This document shows, in pieces, positions 39,491 to 48,396 of a DNA stretch of 64,000 nucleotides (the first letter of the stretch is position 1; every line of letters begins with the position of its first letter). The notes under the pieces were generated by a model. That model was not told the origin of the DNA. It ran no database searches and saw only the letters and a list, made by a program, of their open reading frames with translations. This DNA comes from DAOULY01 sp034414595 (GTDB lineage: Bacteria > Chloroflexota > Dehalococcoidia > SZUA-161 > JAUWZY01): positions 372,001 to 436,000 of the forward strand of contig DAOULY010000016.1 in the NCBI GenBank assembly GCA_034414595.1. Reading direction: 5' to 3'. Position numbers and translations under genes: made by a program.

Positions 39491-41080
39491 ATGAATCTAC
39501 AACGACCAAATGCAAATGAGGCTACCAGAACAACTAATCGCTCCAGAAATGTAGTACCTATGAGCGGTATCTGCACCCGTTGTCTTGACGGTTGCACAGG
39601 AAACTGTGAGGTATTCAAGGCAACCTTCCGCGGCCGGGAACTAATCTATCCCGGACCCTTCGGTGACATCACGGCCGGAGGCGACAAGGACTATCCCGTT
39701 GATTACTCACATCTTAATATCCAGGGATATGCTTTAGGCGCCGAAGGACTACCACCTGGCGTTGTCGGTGACCCGGATACGGCTACTTTCCCCTCTGTGA
39801 ACACCGAGACCGAATACGGCTGGGACAAGAAAGTCGCAATGAAAGTACCTGTCTTTACCGGCGCTCTGGGTTCCACAGAGATAGCCCGTAAGAACTGGGA
39901 ACATTTTGCCGTTGGTGCTGCCATCAGCGGGGTCACACTGGTCTGCGGCGAAAACGTTTGTGGTATCGATCCTCAGCTTGAACTTGATTCAAATGGCAAA
40001 GTTATTTCAGCACCCGATATGGACCGTCGCATCGAGGTCTACCGACGCTACCATCAGGGATACGGCGAAATTCTGGTTCAGATGAATGTAGAGGATACTA
40101 GATTGGGCGTTGCCGAGTACGTCAGCAAGAAGCATGGCCTGGACACCATTGAATTAAAGTGGGGACAAGGTGCGAAATGTATCGGCGGCGAGATCAAAGT
40201 CGGCAGTCTGGAGCGGGCATTAGAACTCCAGAAACGCGGCTATATTGTCACCCCTGACCCTTCAAATTCCACTAACCAAGCAGCTTTTGGAAAGGGCGCT
40301 ATCAAGGAGTTCGAACGCCATAGCCGTCTTGGTTTTATCAGCGAAGAAGGTTTCTACGCTGAAGTCCAACGTTTAAGGGACTTGGGGTTCAAGCGTATTA
40401 CCTTGAAAACCGGGGCCTACGGCCTGCGTGAGCTGGCGATGGCCATCAAGTGGGGTTCGAAGGCCAAAATTGACCTGCTTACGATAGACGGCGCTTCCGG
40501 TGGAACTGGCATGAGCCCCTGGCGGATGATGGAAGAGTGGGGTATGCCCAGTCTCTATTTACACGCTGCAGCTTATGAGTTCTGCCAAAGGTTGGCTGAC
40601 AAAGGCGAGCGCGCACCTGATATCGCCTTTGCTGGTGGCTTCAGTAGCGAAGATGGTGTATTTAAGGCACTGGCCCTTGGAGCACCTTTCACCAAAGCAG
40701 TATGCATGGGACGGGCTTTGATGATTCCGGGTATGGTCGGTAAGAATATCCAGCAGTGGCTCCAAGATGGCAAGTTGCCAAATACAGTCAGCCAATTTGG
40801 CTCGACCCCTGAAGAGATTTTTGTCAACTACGAGGACGTTAAGAACATAGTAGGCGCTGATGAAATGAAGAACATCCCTCTGGGTGCAGTGGGAATCTAC
40901 AGCTACTGTGAAAAGATCCAGGTAGGGTTGCAGCAGTTAATGGCGGGAGCAAGATGCTTCAGTGTGTCAGCGATCACCCGTCGTGAGCTTATGTCGCTGA
41001 CCGAAGAATGCGCCAAAGTCACTGGAATACCCTATCTAATGGATGCTTACAGGGAAGAGGCATTGGAGATTCTAGGATAA
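39491..41080 (+). CDS. Glutamate synthase central (FMN) domain protein, GltB-like
   Basis: This protein of about 529 residues covers only the FMN-binding synthase domain of GltB, with motifs TIDGASGGTGMSPWRMM and PDIAFAGGFSSEDG and an N-terminal Cys-rich stretch CTRCLDGCTGNC that may bind a cluster. The amidotransferase and GltD domains are missing. Such stand-alone archaeal-type glutamate synthase domains occur in archaea and some bacteria. I preferred ATG 39491 over GTG 39482. It converges on glnA, giving a GS/GOGAT pair. Confidence 0.82.
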   Translation: MNLQRPNANEATRTTNRSRNVVPMSGICTRCLDGCTGNCEVFKATFRGRELIYPGPFGDITAGGDKDYPVDYSHLNIQGYALGAEGLPPGVVGDPDTATFPSVNTETEYGWDKKVAMKVPVFTGALGSTEIARKNWEHFAVGAAISGVTLVCGENVCGIDPQLELDSNGKVISAPDMDRRIEVYRRYHQGYGEILVQMNVEDTRLGVAEYVSKKHGLDTIELKWGQGAKCIGGEIKVGSLERALELQKRGYIVTPDPSNSTNQAAFGKGAIKEFERHSRLGFISEEGFYAEVQRLRDLGFKRITLKTGAYGLRELAMAIKWGSKAKIDLLTIDGASGGTGMSPWRMMEEWGMPSLYLHAAAYEFCQRLADKGERAPDIAFAGGFSSEDGVFKALALGAPFTKAVCMGRALMIPGMVGKNIQQWLQDGKLPNTVSQFGSTPEEIFVNYEDVKNIVGADEMKNIPLGAVGIYSYCEKIQVGLQQLMAGARCFSVSAITRRELMSLTEECAKVTGIPYLMDAYREEALEILG

Positions 41081-41136
41081 AATGAGAGAAGATGCAGACT
41101 TTGATATGCTCTCAATATTAACCACTGCCCCCTCAG

Positions 41137-41169
41137 ACTGAAAATGGCCCTGCAAAGCCGCTTTTCAGT
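41137..41169. terminator. Shared terminator between gltB-like gene and glnA
   Basis: ACTGAAAA (41137-41144) pairs with TTTTCAGT (41162-41169). With a run of A on one arm and T on the other, it can serve as a bidirectional terminator for the two convergent genes. Confidence 0.6.
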
Positions 41170-42509
41170 TACAAGATTGGCAAGTATCTCTTGATCTCAT
41201 AGTCGGTCACCTGAGCTCGGTATTGATCCCACTCGATCTTCTTGTTCTCGATGAAAGCGTGGAAAACGTGGTCACCGAGGGCCCGGCGCACCAGCTCGCT
41301 CTGCTCCGCCATCTGGATTGCTTCCCTGAGGCTGCCGGGCAGGGTTCTTATCCCCCGTCTCTCCCTGTCCTCCATTGTCATCTCGTATACGTTCTCTTCT
41401 ACGGGCTCAGGGACCTCGTATTCCTGCTCAATTCCCTCCAACCCCGAAGCCAGCATCACGGCGAAGGCCAGATAAGGGTTGCATGCCGGGTCAGGGGAGC
41501 GGAACTCTATCCTGGTAGCGTTCTCCTTCCCCGGCTGATACTCGGGGACCCTGACCAGGTCGGCCCGGTTCCGTCGTGCCCAGGAAAGATACACTGGCGC
41601 CTCATAGCCGGGGACCAGCCGCTTGTAGGAGTTGACCCATTGGTTGGTGACAAGTGTGATCTCAGGAGCATGCCTCAGTAGCCCAGCTATGTAGTGCTTG
41701 GCCACCTTGGACAAATGATACTGGTCCTTCTTATCAAAGAAGGCATTTCTATTACCCTTGAAAAGCGACTGGTGTACGTGCATGCCGCTGCCATTGATAC
41801 CGAAGACTGGTTTGGGCATAAAGGTGGCATATACCCCGTGCCTCAGGGCTATTTCCTTGACCGCAAGACGATAGGTCATCACGTTATCAGCCATGGTCAG
41901 GGCATCGGTGTACCTCATGTCGAGCTCGTGCTGGCTGAAAGCAACCTCGTGGTGAGAGTACTCCACGCCGATGCCCAGCTCTTCCAGGGTGATAACGGTT
42001 TCCTGTCTCAGGTCCGTGGCCGCGTCCATAGGTGTCATGTCGAAATAGCCCCCTGCATCCAGAGGCTCAGTCCCATTTGAGTCGCGAAAGTAGAAATACT
42101 CCAGCTCCGGCCCCACGTAGAAAGTGTAGCCCATATCGGCTGCCCGCTTCAGGTTCCGCTTCAGCACATACCGAGGGTCACCATCGAAGGACTCACCACC
42201 GGGCTTCAGGATGTCGCAGAACATTCGGGCCACAGCCTGATGCTCCCGTGGCCTCCAGGGAAGCAAGCAGAAGGTATCGGGGTCGGGCAGGGCCACCATA
42301 TCGCTTTCATCAATACGAGCAAAGCCCTCGATGGAGGATCCATCAAAACCCATCCCCTCTTCCAGAGCCACCTCCAGCTCTTCCACGGTGATGGCAAAGC
42401 TCTTCAAGAAGCCCAGGATATCCGTGAACCATAGCCTGATGAACTTGACGCTGTTCTCCTTTGCCATCTCGAGCACACGCTGTTTGCTCTCTTCCTTGGT
42501 TCTGGTCAC
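41169..42509 (-). CDS. glnA: Glutamine synthetase
   Basis: This 446-residue type I glutamine synthetase catalyses glutamate plus ammonia plus ATP to glutamine. The motifs GMGFDGSSIEGFARID, NGSGMHVHQSL and RNRADLVRVPEYQ are present. I chose GTG at 42509 with GGAGGGAG upstream; a longer frame upstream lacks conserved residues. The family-typical adenylylation Tyr was not identified by eye. It faces the glutamate synthase gene. Confidence 0.95.
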   Translation of the reverse strand: MTRTKEESKQRVLEMAKENSVKFIRLWFTDILGFLKSFAITVEELEVALEEGMGFDGSSIEGFARIDESDMVALPDPDTFCLLPWRPREHQAVARMFCDILKPGGESFDGDPRYVLKRNLKRAADMGYTFYVGPELEYFYFRDSNGTEPLDAGGYFDMTPMDAATDLRQETVITLEELGIGVEYSHHEVAFSQHELDMRYTDALTMADNVMTYRLAVKEIALRHGVYATFMPKPVFGINGSGMHVHQSLFKGNRNAFFDKKDQYHLSKVAKHYIAGLLRHAPEITLVTNQWVNSYKRLVPGYEAPVYLSWARRNRADLVRVPEYQPGKENATRIEFRSPDPACNPYLAFAVMLASGLEGIEQEYEVPEPVEENVYEMTMEDRERRGIRTLPGSLREAIQMAEQSELVRRALGDHVFHAFIENKKIEWDQYRAQVTDYEIKRYLPIL

Positions 42510-42591
42510 CTTTTCTCCCTCCTTTGAAGCTGCAAATGGAGCTCGCGCAGATTTGGACAAGTGCTTTGTGGGACAAGCTATCTTGGCACCG

Positions 42592-42620
42592 ATAATATGC
42601 TCATTGAACCTGGCTGTCAA
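42592..42620 (-). promoter_or_regulatory. glnA promoter
   Basis: Read leftward: TTGACA (42615-42620), a 17-nt spacer and TATTAT (42592-42597). It gives a leader of about 75 nt before the GTG. No clear NrpR palindrome overlaps it. Confidence 0.65.
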
Positions 42621-42824
42621 GTCTCCCTTTGAAGTTGGTAACGACAGCCCTACGCTCCGGCACCTCTTGCAACCCGCCATCTGCCTGTCCCTGCACAGAT
42701 TGAGGGATGTCCCTTCAGCCTTGGCTCCTGTTGCCAACCCTGGTGTATTTTGATGGCAAATGTGTCGGGTTTCACAGAAGACGCTTTGTATACTATATTA
42801 AGTATCGGAAAGGAGTTTGCTCTT

Positions 42825-43964
42825 ATGAAGTATCGCGAAAAAATCGGATCCGGTGATGCCGAGCGCTTTGACGAAAAGAACTCCGGTCATTCCAGAGCGA
42901 TATGGGACCCTACGATGCAGGAACTGGGCCAAAAGTGGCATGGCAAGCGTGTCCTTGGCGACCGACCAGGATATACTCTTAAGGACTGGACCTTCAGCCA
43001 GGCTGCCTGGTATCTGGAACGCAGATATGGCAGGGGTAGTTCAGGGGGCAATTTCGCTCTCACGCAATGGGAGATGGACCCAGCGGAAGTCGCTGAGATA
43101 CACCGCATCGCGCCGGGACAGAAGCTCACGGTTGCTGACCCGGTAGAGATGTCCCGGGATGTCAAGAAAGCTGCCCAGTTCTTCGGTGCTGAGCTAGTTG
43201 GAGTCTGCGAAGTGGATCAGCGCTGGATTTATTCCGGTCGCTTTGATCGCACCACGGCTGGATTTTCCCCCATCACTCTCCCTGCAGAATATCGGTATGC
43301 GGTGGTAATGGCACACGATATGGGCTACGAAGTGATAAAGACCTCCCCTGCTAACATTTCAGCAGCAGGTGCCGGTCACGGCTACTCCGAGATGGTATAT
43401 GTCGCCGGTCTGCTGGCCCATTTTATCCGCGGCCTGGGCTACGAGGCTATTCCCTGCGGCAATGATACTGCTTTGAGCATCCCCCTGGCCATTGACGCCG
43501 GGCTGGGGGAGTTGGGGCGACACGGTATGCTGATCACGGAAAAGCTCGGTCCCAGGCTGCGGCTGAGCAAGGTGTTCACCGACCTTCCTTTAGCTCCGGA
43601 CAAGCCCATTGAATTCGGAGTCACCAGCTTCTGCGATAGCTGTAGAAGGTGTGCCGAGAACTGCCCTGGGCGCGCTATCTCTTTCGGCGAGCCAACGAGA
43701 GAAGCGCTCAATGTCTCCAACAATGGCGGAATACTCAAATGGTATGTTGACGCTGAAAAGTGCTACCAATTCTGGGTTCAAAATGGTGGTGCCTGTGCCA
43801 ATTGTGTCAGGGTCTGTCCCTTCAATAAGACTCCGGGCTGGCTTCATGACACAGCCAGATTCCTGGTCAAGAACACTCCCTGGCTTGACCCTCTGCTGGT
43901 ACGACTGGACAAGCTCCTTGGCTACGGTGAGAGAACCAAGGCTGAAGATTTCTGGTCTGGGTAA
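42825..43964 (+). CDS. Reductive-dehalogenase-like protein without Tat signal
   Basis: This protein has about 379 residues. Two [4Fe-4S] motifs are present near the C-terminus: CX2CX2CX3CP in CDSCRRCAENCP and CX10CX2CX3CP ending CANCVRVCPF. The corrinoid-binding region (for example GYSEMVYVAGLLAHFIRGLGYEAIP and LGRHGMLITEKLGPR) matches the RdhA/QueG superfamily. The chosen start at 42825 has AAGGAG upstream; a TTG/ATG pair at 42750-42753 lacks one. No twin-arginine signal and no RdhB gene follow, so it is likely cytoplasmic. The substrate is unknown. Confidence 0.85.
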   Translation: MKYREKIGSGDAERFDEKNSGHSRAIWDPTMQELGQKWHGKRVLGDRPGYTLKDWTFSQAAWYLERRYGRGSSGGNFALTQWEMDPAEVAEIHRIAPGQKLTVADPVEMSRDVKKAAQFFGAELVGVCEVDQRWIYSGRFDRTTAGFSPITLPAEYRYAVVMAHDMGYEVIKTSPANISAAGAGHGYSEMVYVAGLLAHFIRGLGYEAIPCGNDTALSIPLAIDAGLGELGRHGMLITEKLGPRLRLSKVFTDLPLAPDKPIEFGVTSFCDSCRRCAENCPGRAISFGEPTREALNVSNNGGILKWYVDAEKCYQFWVQNGGACANCVRVCPFNKTPGWLHDTARFLVKNTPWLDPLLVRLDKLLGYGERTKAEDFWSG

Positions 43965-44151
43965 GGAAATCCCTAAGGGAAGAAGCTACGAGGTCATTGT
44001 CTTCCCGGCGACAGGAGCCGGGGGCAAGGCTCTGAAGAGGGATATCGGGCCCAAGATCGACGTGGTTGAGGTCGACGCCCATATCAACGATAGATTGTTT
44101 GCCGAAACAGCGTCGATTTTGCTCGACGAATTGATGCACAAAGTTTGTTGA
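43965..44151 (+). pseudogene. Truncated UPF0261 (Tm-1-like) fragment
   Basis: A frame running on from inside the dehalogenase gene encodes YEVIVFPATGAGGKAL and then VDAHINDRLFAET. These resemble the central FHATG.GG motif and the C-terminal HIND motif of UPF0261 proteins, but here they lie only about 30 residues apart instead of about 150. There is no start codon or ribosome-binding site of its own. I read it as an internally deleted remnant. Confidence 0.4.
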
Positions 44152-44165
44152 AACTGGGCATCTAT

Positions 44166-44240
44166 TGGAGCCAGCGGTCGGATTCGAACCGACGGCCTGC
44201 GGTTTACGAAACCGCTGCTCTTCCACTGAGCTACGCTGGC
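44166..44240 (-). tRNA. tRNA-Thr (CGU anticodon)
   Basis: Read leftward, 75 nt fold as a tRNA: acceptor GCCAGCG with CGCTGGC, discriminator T, and encoded CCA at 44166-44168. The anticodon stem-loop GCGGT TTCGTAA ACCGC gives CGU (Thr). The T-loop GTTCGAATC is intact. Confidence 0.9.
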
Positions 44241-44305
44241 TTTGCTAACAACTGATGCTCTTTCCGATTAGTATATCACAAAAGATTCGAGCCGTAGGCG
44301 CCGAT

Positions 44306-44587
44306 TTACGCTTTGCCCAGGAAAACTTTGATGAAGGGATATAGTCCAAATAGGAGGAGGAAGACGACAGCACCCAGAAAAGCGCCGATCAAGTTGGCCT
44401 CGGCCACTACAGTGGCATCTCCGAGGTGACACAGCCGGAATAGCAAGGTGCCAGCCAGGGCACCGATGAAAACGGCGAGGAGGGTCTTAAGTCGGCTGGG
44501 TGGCATAACCATCGGCAGCAGCTTTTTGGTAGCAGCTCGCACCAGGACCGCGATGGCAAGTACAAGCAAAAAGCCCAAAGCCCACAT
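44306..44587 (-). CDS. Small membrane protein, three or four TM (93 aa)
   Basis: Hydrophobic segments lie at about residues 2-19, 36-53 and 67-90, with Gly/Ala-rich faces (VFIGALAGTLLFRL, LIGAFLGAVVFLLLFGL). The layout resembles small transglycosylase-associated or GlsB-like proteins, but no signature is certain. It ends near tRNA-Thr. The function is unknown. Confidence 0.55.
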   Translation of the reverse strand: MWALGFLLVLAIAVLVRAATKKLLPMVMPPSRLKTLLAVFIGALAGTLLFRLCHLGDATVVAEANLIGAFLGAVVFLLLFGLYPFIKVFLGKA

Positions 44588-44608
44588 CTATTTTGCTCTT
44601 CGGCAGTT

Positions 44609-45589
44609 TCAGCCTTCTTTTTGCAGCTCTGAAAGCATGCCCGAGATGAAGGCTTTGTTGGAGAGGATCTCCGCAGCTGCGGAGTAGGGGTCAAGTTCGC
44701 CGCTTTCTACCTTTTCCAGTGAGGCCATTAACAGTCCGTCTTTCTCCATCAGCTTGAAAAAGCGATCCCTGATCGTCTGCTTGAGGGTCTGCATAAACTC
44801 CTGTTTCCTCTGCTCACTGCGCCACTGTGAGAGCCGGCCTGTGGTCTCTAAGAACTCTCGATGCTTTTCGATCTCCTGGTATAGTTCCTCGATGCCGACA
44901 TCGTTGACCGCTTGAGTGGCCAGGACCGGTGGACGCCACCCCGATTCCTTATCTCCAGAGCTCATTAGCAAAGCCGTCTCCAGTTCTGACATCAAGCGAA
45001 TGGCCCCTTCCCGGTCCGCCTTATTGACGGCAAAGATGCTGGCGATCTCAGTAAGGCCGGCCTTCATGGTCTGAATGGTATCGCCAGCCTCAGGGACCAG
45101 AACCACCACCACGGTGTCCACTGCCTCGATGATGTCCAGTTCCGTTTGCCCCACGCCAACAGTCTCCACGATGATCAGGTCCTTGCCGAAGGCATCCAGC
45201 AGCTTGATCACCCCACGGCAAGTTTGCGGCAGCCCGCCTCGGCTGCCTCTGGTGGCCATGCTGCGAATGAACACCTCGCTATCGAGATAATGCTGTTGCA
45301 TTCTGATGCGGTCACCTAAGAGCGCGCCCCCGGTGAATGGGCTGGTGGGATCGACTGCGACTATGCCCACTGACAGCCCTCTGTTTCTGGCCACCTTGGT
45401 CAGCCTGTCAACCAAAGTGCTCTTGCCTCCTCCCGGAGGGCCGGTAACGCCTACAGCGTAAGCGCGCCCGAGGTGGGGATAAATTTCCTTCATTACCCCA
45501 AGGACATCTGGTGTCTCTCTTTCCACTACGGTGATCAGACGCGATAGCGACTGCTGACTTCCGGCAAGCATCTTATCTACCAGTTCCAT
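44609..45589 (-). CDS. meaB: MeaB/ArgK-type GTPase chaperone
   Basis: This 326-residue G3E GTPase has the P-loop GPPGGGKSTLVDRL near residue 52, switch-like DPTSPFTGGALLGDRIRM and the guanine-specificity motif NKAD. MeaB loads and protects adenosylcobalamin-dependent methylmalonyl-CoA or isobutyryl-CoA mutases. The mutase itself is not in this window. The ATG at 45589 has AAAAGGAG upstream and overlaps the stop of the moaE-like gene. Confidence 0.92.
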   Translation of the reverse strand: MELVDKMLAGSQQSLSRLITVVERETPDVLGVMKEIYPHLGRAYAVGVTGPPGGGKSTLVDRLTKVARNRGLSVGIVAVDPTSPFTGGALLGDRIRMQQHYLDSEVFIRSMATRGSRGGLPQTCRGVIKLLDAFGKDLIIVETVGVGQTELDIIEAVDTVVVVLVPEAGDTIQTMKAGLTEIASIFAVNKADREGAIRLMSELETALLMSSGDKESGWRPPVLATQAVNDVGIEELYQEIEKHREFLETTGRLSQWRSEQRKQEFMQTLKQTIRDRFFKLMEKDGLLMASLEKVESGELDPYSAAAEILSNKAFISGMLSELQKEG

Positions 45590-45975
45590 TACGCTCCTTT
45601 TACCGTCTCCTTTAGCCACAAAGCGTGGGCCATTTTTATACTGTCTATTATATGCTGGGTGGCAGCAAAGGCTGCTTCGCGATGCGCTGCGGCTACTGCT
45701 ATCAACAAAATATTGTCGGAGACCCTTAGCGTTCCGACACGATGTACGATCACTATATCAGCGATGTTGAATTTATTACGGGCTTCTTGCTCTATTTGCT
45801 CTAACCTTCGGGAGATAGTCTGGTCATCGACGGCGAACTCCAGACTCTCTATGTCCTTTCCCCCGGAGAAGCTTCTCACCGTGCCGACATATACTACTAT
45901 ACCCCCTATACCTGGACTCTTCACCCTGGCAATGGCTTCGTCAGCGGAAAAGTCACCTCTCCTTACTTCGCCCAT
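45589..45975 (-). CDS. moaE: MoaE, molybdopterin synthase large subunit
   Basis: The protein has about 128 residues and matches MoaE, with GGIVVYVGTVRSFSGGKDIESL near the start, IVIVHRVGTLRVSDN in the middle and the late HREAAFAATQHIIDSIK region before the C-terminal LKETVKGA. The usual catalytic Lys-Lys pair is replaced by Leu-Lys (WLKE). It forms molybdopterin with MoaD, which is not nearby. It is coupled to meaB by a stop-start overlap. Confidence 0.85.
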   Translation of the reverse strand: MGEVRRGDFSADEAIARVKSPGIGGIVVYVGTVRSFSGGKDIESLEFAVDDQTISRRLEQIEQEARNKFNIADIVIVHRVGTLRVSDNILLIAVAAAHREAAFAATQHIIDSIKMAHALWLKETVKGA

Positions 45976-46050
45976 TTCAGCCAACAACTCACCGTTAGGG
46001 GGAAATCTGGAGATTCCCCCTAACTATCTTAGCTCTGGACTGCGGTGAGG

Positions 46051-47412
46051 TCAAGGCTTGTAGTCAACCTGGGGCAGGTGAGTCAGTGCCTCTTCCACCT
46101 TCTCCTTGGGATACTCGTAGTCCTCAAGCTTGCCGCTGAGGTACTGATCGTAGGCACCGAGGTCGAAGTGGCCGTGGCCACTCAGAGCCAGAAGCAAAGT
46201 CTTCTTCTCGCCTGATTCTTTGCACTTGAGGGCCTCATCAATGAGCACTCTGATGGCATGTGCTGGCTCTGGCGCCGGGATGATGCCCTCAGCACGAGCG
46301 AAGGTCGCGGCAGCATCAAATATGGGCCTCTGATAAAGAGCTGTTGCTTCTACTAAGCCGAGACTAACGAGATGGCAAATTATGGGTGCCATCCCGTGAT
46401 AGCGCAGGCCCCCAGCATGTACTGGCGGCGGGACGAAAGTATGGCCCAGGGTATACATCAGGGCTATGGGTGCCAAGCCAGCGACATCACCGAAGTCCCA
46501 GGCGTATGGTCCCTTGGTCACACTGGGGCAGGCTTGAGGCTCACAGCAGATAATGCGCAGGTCTGGCTTTTTGCCTTCGATCTTGTCCTTAATGAAGGGT
46601 AGAAAGGCGCCGGCGAAGTTGCTGCCGCCGCCAATGCAGCCAATGATCATATCGGGATAGGCATCGGCCATCTCCATCTGTTTCTTAGCCTCCTGGCCGA
46701 CGATGGTCTGATGAAGAAGAACATGATTGACGACACTACCTAAGGAGTAGAGAGAATCGTCACGGGTCGCGGCATCCTCACAGGCCTCGCTGATGGCTAT
46801 GCCCAAGCTCCCGGGGCAATCAGGGTCTTCAGCCAGGATGCGGCGGCCGATCTCGGTATCCTCGCTGGGGCTGGGAACAACTGTAGCTCCCCAGGTCTCC
46901 ATCATTACCCGTCGATAGGGCTTCTGATAATAGCTGACCTTGACCATATAGACCTTACACTCCAGGCCCAGGAACTGGCAGCCCATTGCCAAGGCACTCC
47001 CCCACTGGCCGGCGCCGGTTTCAGTGGCCAGGCGCTTGCACCCTTCTTTTTTGGCGTAGTAGGCTTGGGCTACAGCAGTATTCGGCTTATGGCTGCCGGC
47101 AGGGCTGACGCCTTCATACTTGTAGAAAATCTTGGCTGGTGTATCCAGCGCCTTTTCCAGACGGAAGGCACGGATTAGTGGGGTAGGGCGCCACAATTTA
47201 TATATCTGCTGCAGCTCTTCAGGGATTTCGATCCAGCGCTCCTTGCTGAACTCCTGCTCATCCAAAGCACGGGCATATAGGAAAGGTGGCAGCCGAGTGG
47301 GCTCTTTAGTCTCTGGATGCAGCAGCGGCGGCAACGGCTTCGGCAGATCTGCTTGAATATTGTACCACGCAGTAGGCATATCCTTTTCAGTGAGCACGAT
47401 CTTGGTTTCCAT
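46051..47412 (-). CDS. trpB: Tryptophan synthase beta chain, TrpB2 type
   Basis: This 453-residue PLP enzyme joins indole and serine to tryptophan. The PLP Lys is in SHKPNTAVAQAYYAK, with ETGAGQWGSALAMG and GCIGGGSNFAGAF downstream. The longer N-terminus and these motifs match the TrpB2 subgroup, which often works without TrpA or as a salvage enzyme. A T-box leader with a Trp specifier precedes it, so expression rises when tryptophan is short. Confidence 0.95.
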   Translation of the reverse strand: METKIVLTEKDMPTAWYNIQADLPKPLPPLLHPETKEPTRLPPFLYARALDEQEFSKERWIEIPEELQQIYKLWRPTPLIRAFRLEKALDTPAKIFYKYEGVSPAGSHKPNTAVAQAYYAKKEGCKRLATETGAGQWGSALAMGCQFLGLECKVYMVKVSYYQKPYRRVMMETWGATVVPSPSEDTEIGRRILAEDPDCPGSLGIAISEACEDAATRDDSLYSLGSVVNHVLLHQTIVGQEAKKQMEMADAYPDMIIGCIGGGSNFAGAFLPFIKDKIEGKKPDLRIICCEPQACPSVTKGPYAWDFGDVAGLAPIALMYTLGHTFVPPPVHAGGLRYHGMAPIICHLVSLGLVEATALYQRPIFDAAATFARAEGIIPAPEPAHAIRVLIDEALKCKESGEKKTLLLALSGHGHFDLGAYDQYLSGKLEDYEYPKEKVEEALTHLPQVDYKP

Positions 47413-47481
47413 TTCTGCTCCTTTCTATTACCTCAGGACTCCGCTGTTGTCAGGCTCATCGCATTTCCCGCCTCCCTTGCC

Positions 47482-47512
47482 ACAATAGAAACCCCCGCCT
47501 CAGGGGCGGAGG
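47482..47512 (-). terminator. T-box terminator hairpin
   Basis: Read leftward, ACCTCCGCC (47504-47512) pairs with GGCGGGGGT (47491-47499) around CCTGA-type loop bases, followed by TTTCTATT. The stem competes with the antiterminator at 47518-47531. Confidence 0.8.
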
Positions 47513-47770
47513 TCAGTCCGCGGTGCCACCCTTTTCAGGTTATCGTCTCTCCTCAGAGCAGATAGCCTCTCTTTTCGGGTACTGAGATATCTCCATACCC
47601 TGGGCTGTGATAACGGTGCCCTTCCGACAAAGCCTACTCAGCTACGTCTTTCGGCTTGCAGCTTCCAAGCCCATTCTGCCCTCGCGCTGGCATCGGGTCT
47701 CACCTGCCCCAACTCTCTGTAACCTCGCTTGAAGACGTACTCTACTTGTTCCCAGCTTTTGCCCTATGCA
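47482..47770 (-). ncRNA. T-box riboswitch, tryptophan
   Basis: Read leftward, the conserved T-box sequence GGGTGGCACCGCGG lies at 47518-47531, just before the terminator. Stem I runs through the purine-rich arm at 47,640-47,740, and the specifier region shows GAATGG (47671-47676), whose TGG codon (47671-47673) is Trp. Uncharged tRNA-Trp would favour the antiterminator and switch on trpB. The 5' end is given approximately. Confidence 0.9.
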
Positions 47771-47781
47771 ATTGTTTTCCT

Positions 47782-47810
47782 ACTATACAGTGAAATAGCC
47801 TTCTTGTCAA
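47782..47810 (-). promoter_or_regulatory. trpB promoter
   Basis: Read leftward: TTGACA (47805-47810), a 17-nt spacer and TATAGT (47782-47787). Transcription would begin near 47775, just before the T-box. Confidence 0.85.
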
Positions 47811-47931
47811 TGCCTCTGCAATACGGATTGACAGGGAACCAAGAAATAAGGCAAAATGTGTTCTTGGTATCGTCGGGAGTCAGGGCAGTCGATGAGATGT
47901 GCAGAAGGACATACCATATAAAATATCGCTC

Positions 47932-48396
47932 ATGTCATCTATTTACATAATACTATACGCTATGATCCCCATAGGTGAGCTACGTGCATCTATTCCGTTG
48001 GGCATCATACAATATGATATGCCCTGGTATCAGGCCATGGGACTGTCTTTGCTGGGGAATATGATCCCGGTCTTTTTTCTTCTCTGGCTGCTTCCCTGGC
48101 TATCATCATTCTTGCTTTCCTTCCACAATCCAGCAGGGCGCTTCTTAGAATGGCGTACTGAGCGCCTGCGCACTACTCAGGGAAAGCGCTTCCAAAAATA
48201 TGGAGCCTGGATCCTGATCCCTTTCGTGGCTGTGCCTCTGCCCATCACCGGTGCTTGGACCGGATGCTTGGCCGCCTGGGTCTTCGAAATCCCTCCAAGA
48301 CAGGCGTTGCTATTCATCAGCATCGGGGTGCTTATTGCCAGCGTGGTTGTGACCGCCCTCACCGTTGCCGGGATCGAAATGGTGCATTGGTTTTGA
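47932..48396 (+). CDS. Small multidrug-export-family membrane protein
   Basis: This protein of about 154 residues has four or so membrane helices. The motifs IPIGELRASIPLGI near the start and GAWILIPFVAVPLPITGAW in the middle match the 'putative small multi-drug export protein' family. The transport role of that family is poorly established. The start is uncertain: ATG 47932 or GTG 47899. It runs divergently from the trpB leader. Confidence 0.8.
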   Translation: MSSIYIILYAMIPIGELRASIPLGIIQYDMPWYQAMGLSLLGNMIPVFFLLWLLPWLSSFLLSFHNPAGRFLEWRTERLRTTQGKRFQKYGAWILIPFVAVPLPITGAWTGCLAAWVFEIPPRQALLFISIGVLIASVVVTALTVAGIEMVHWF

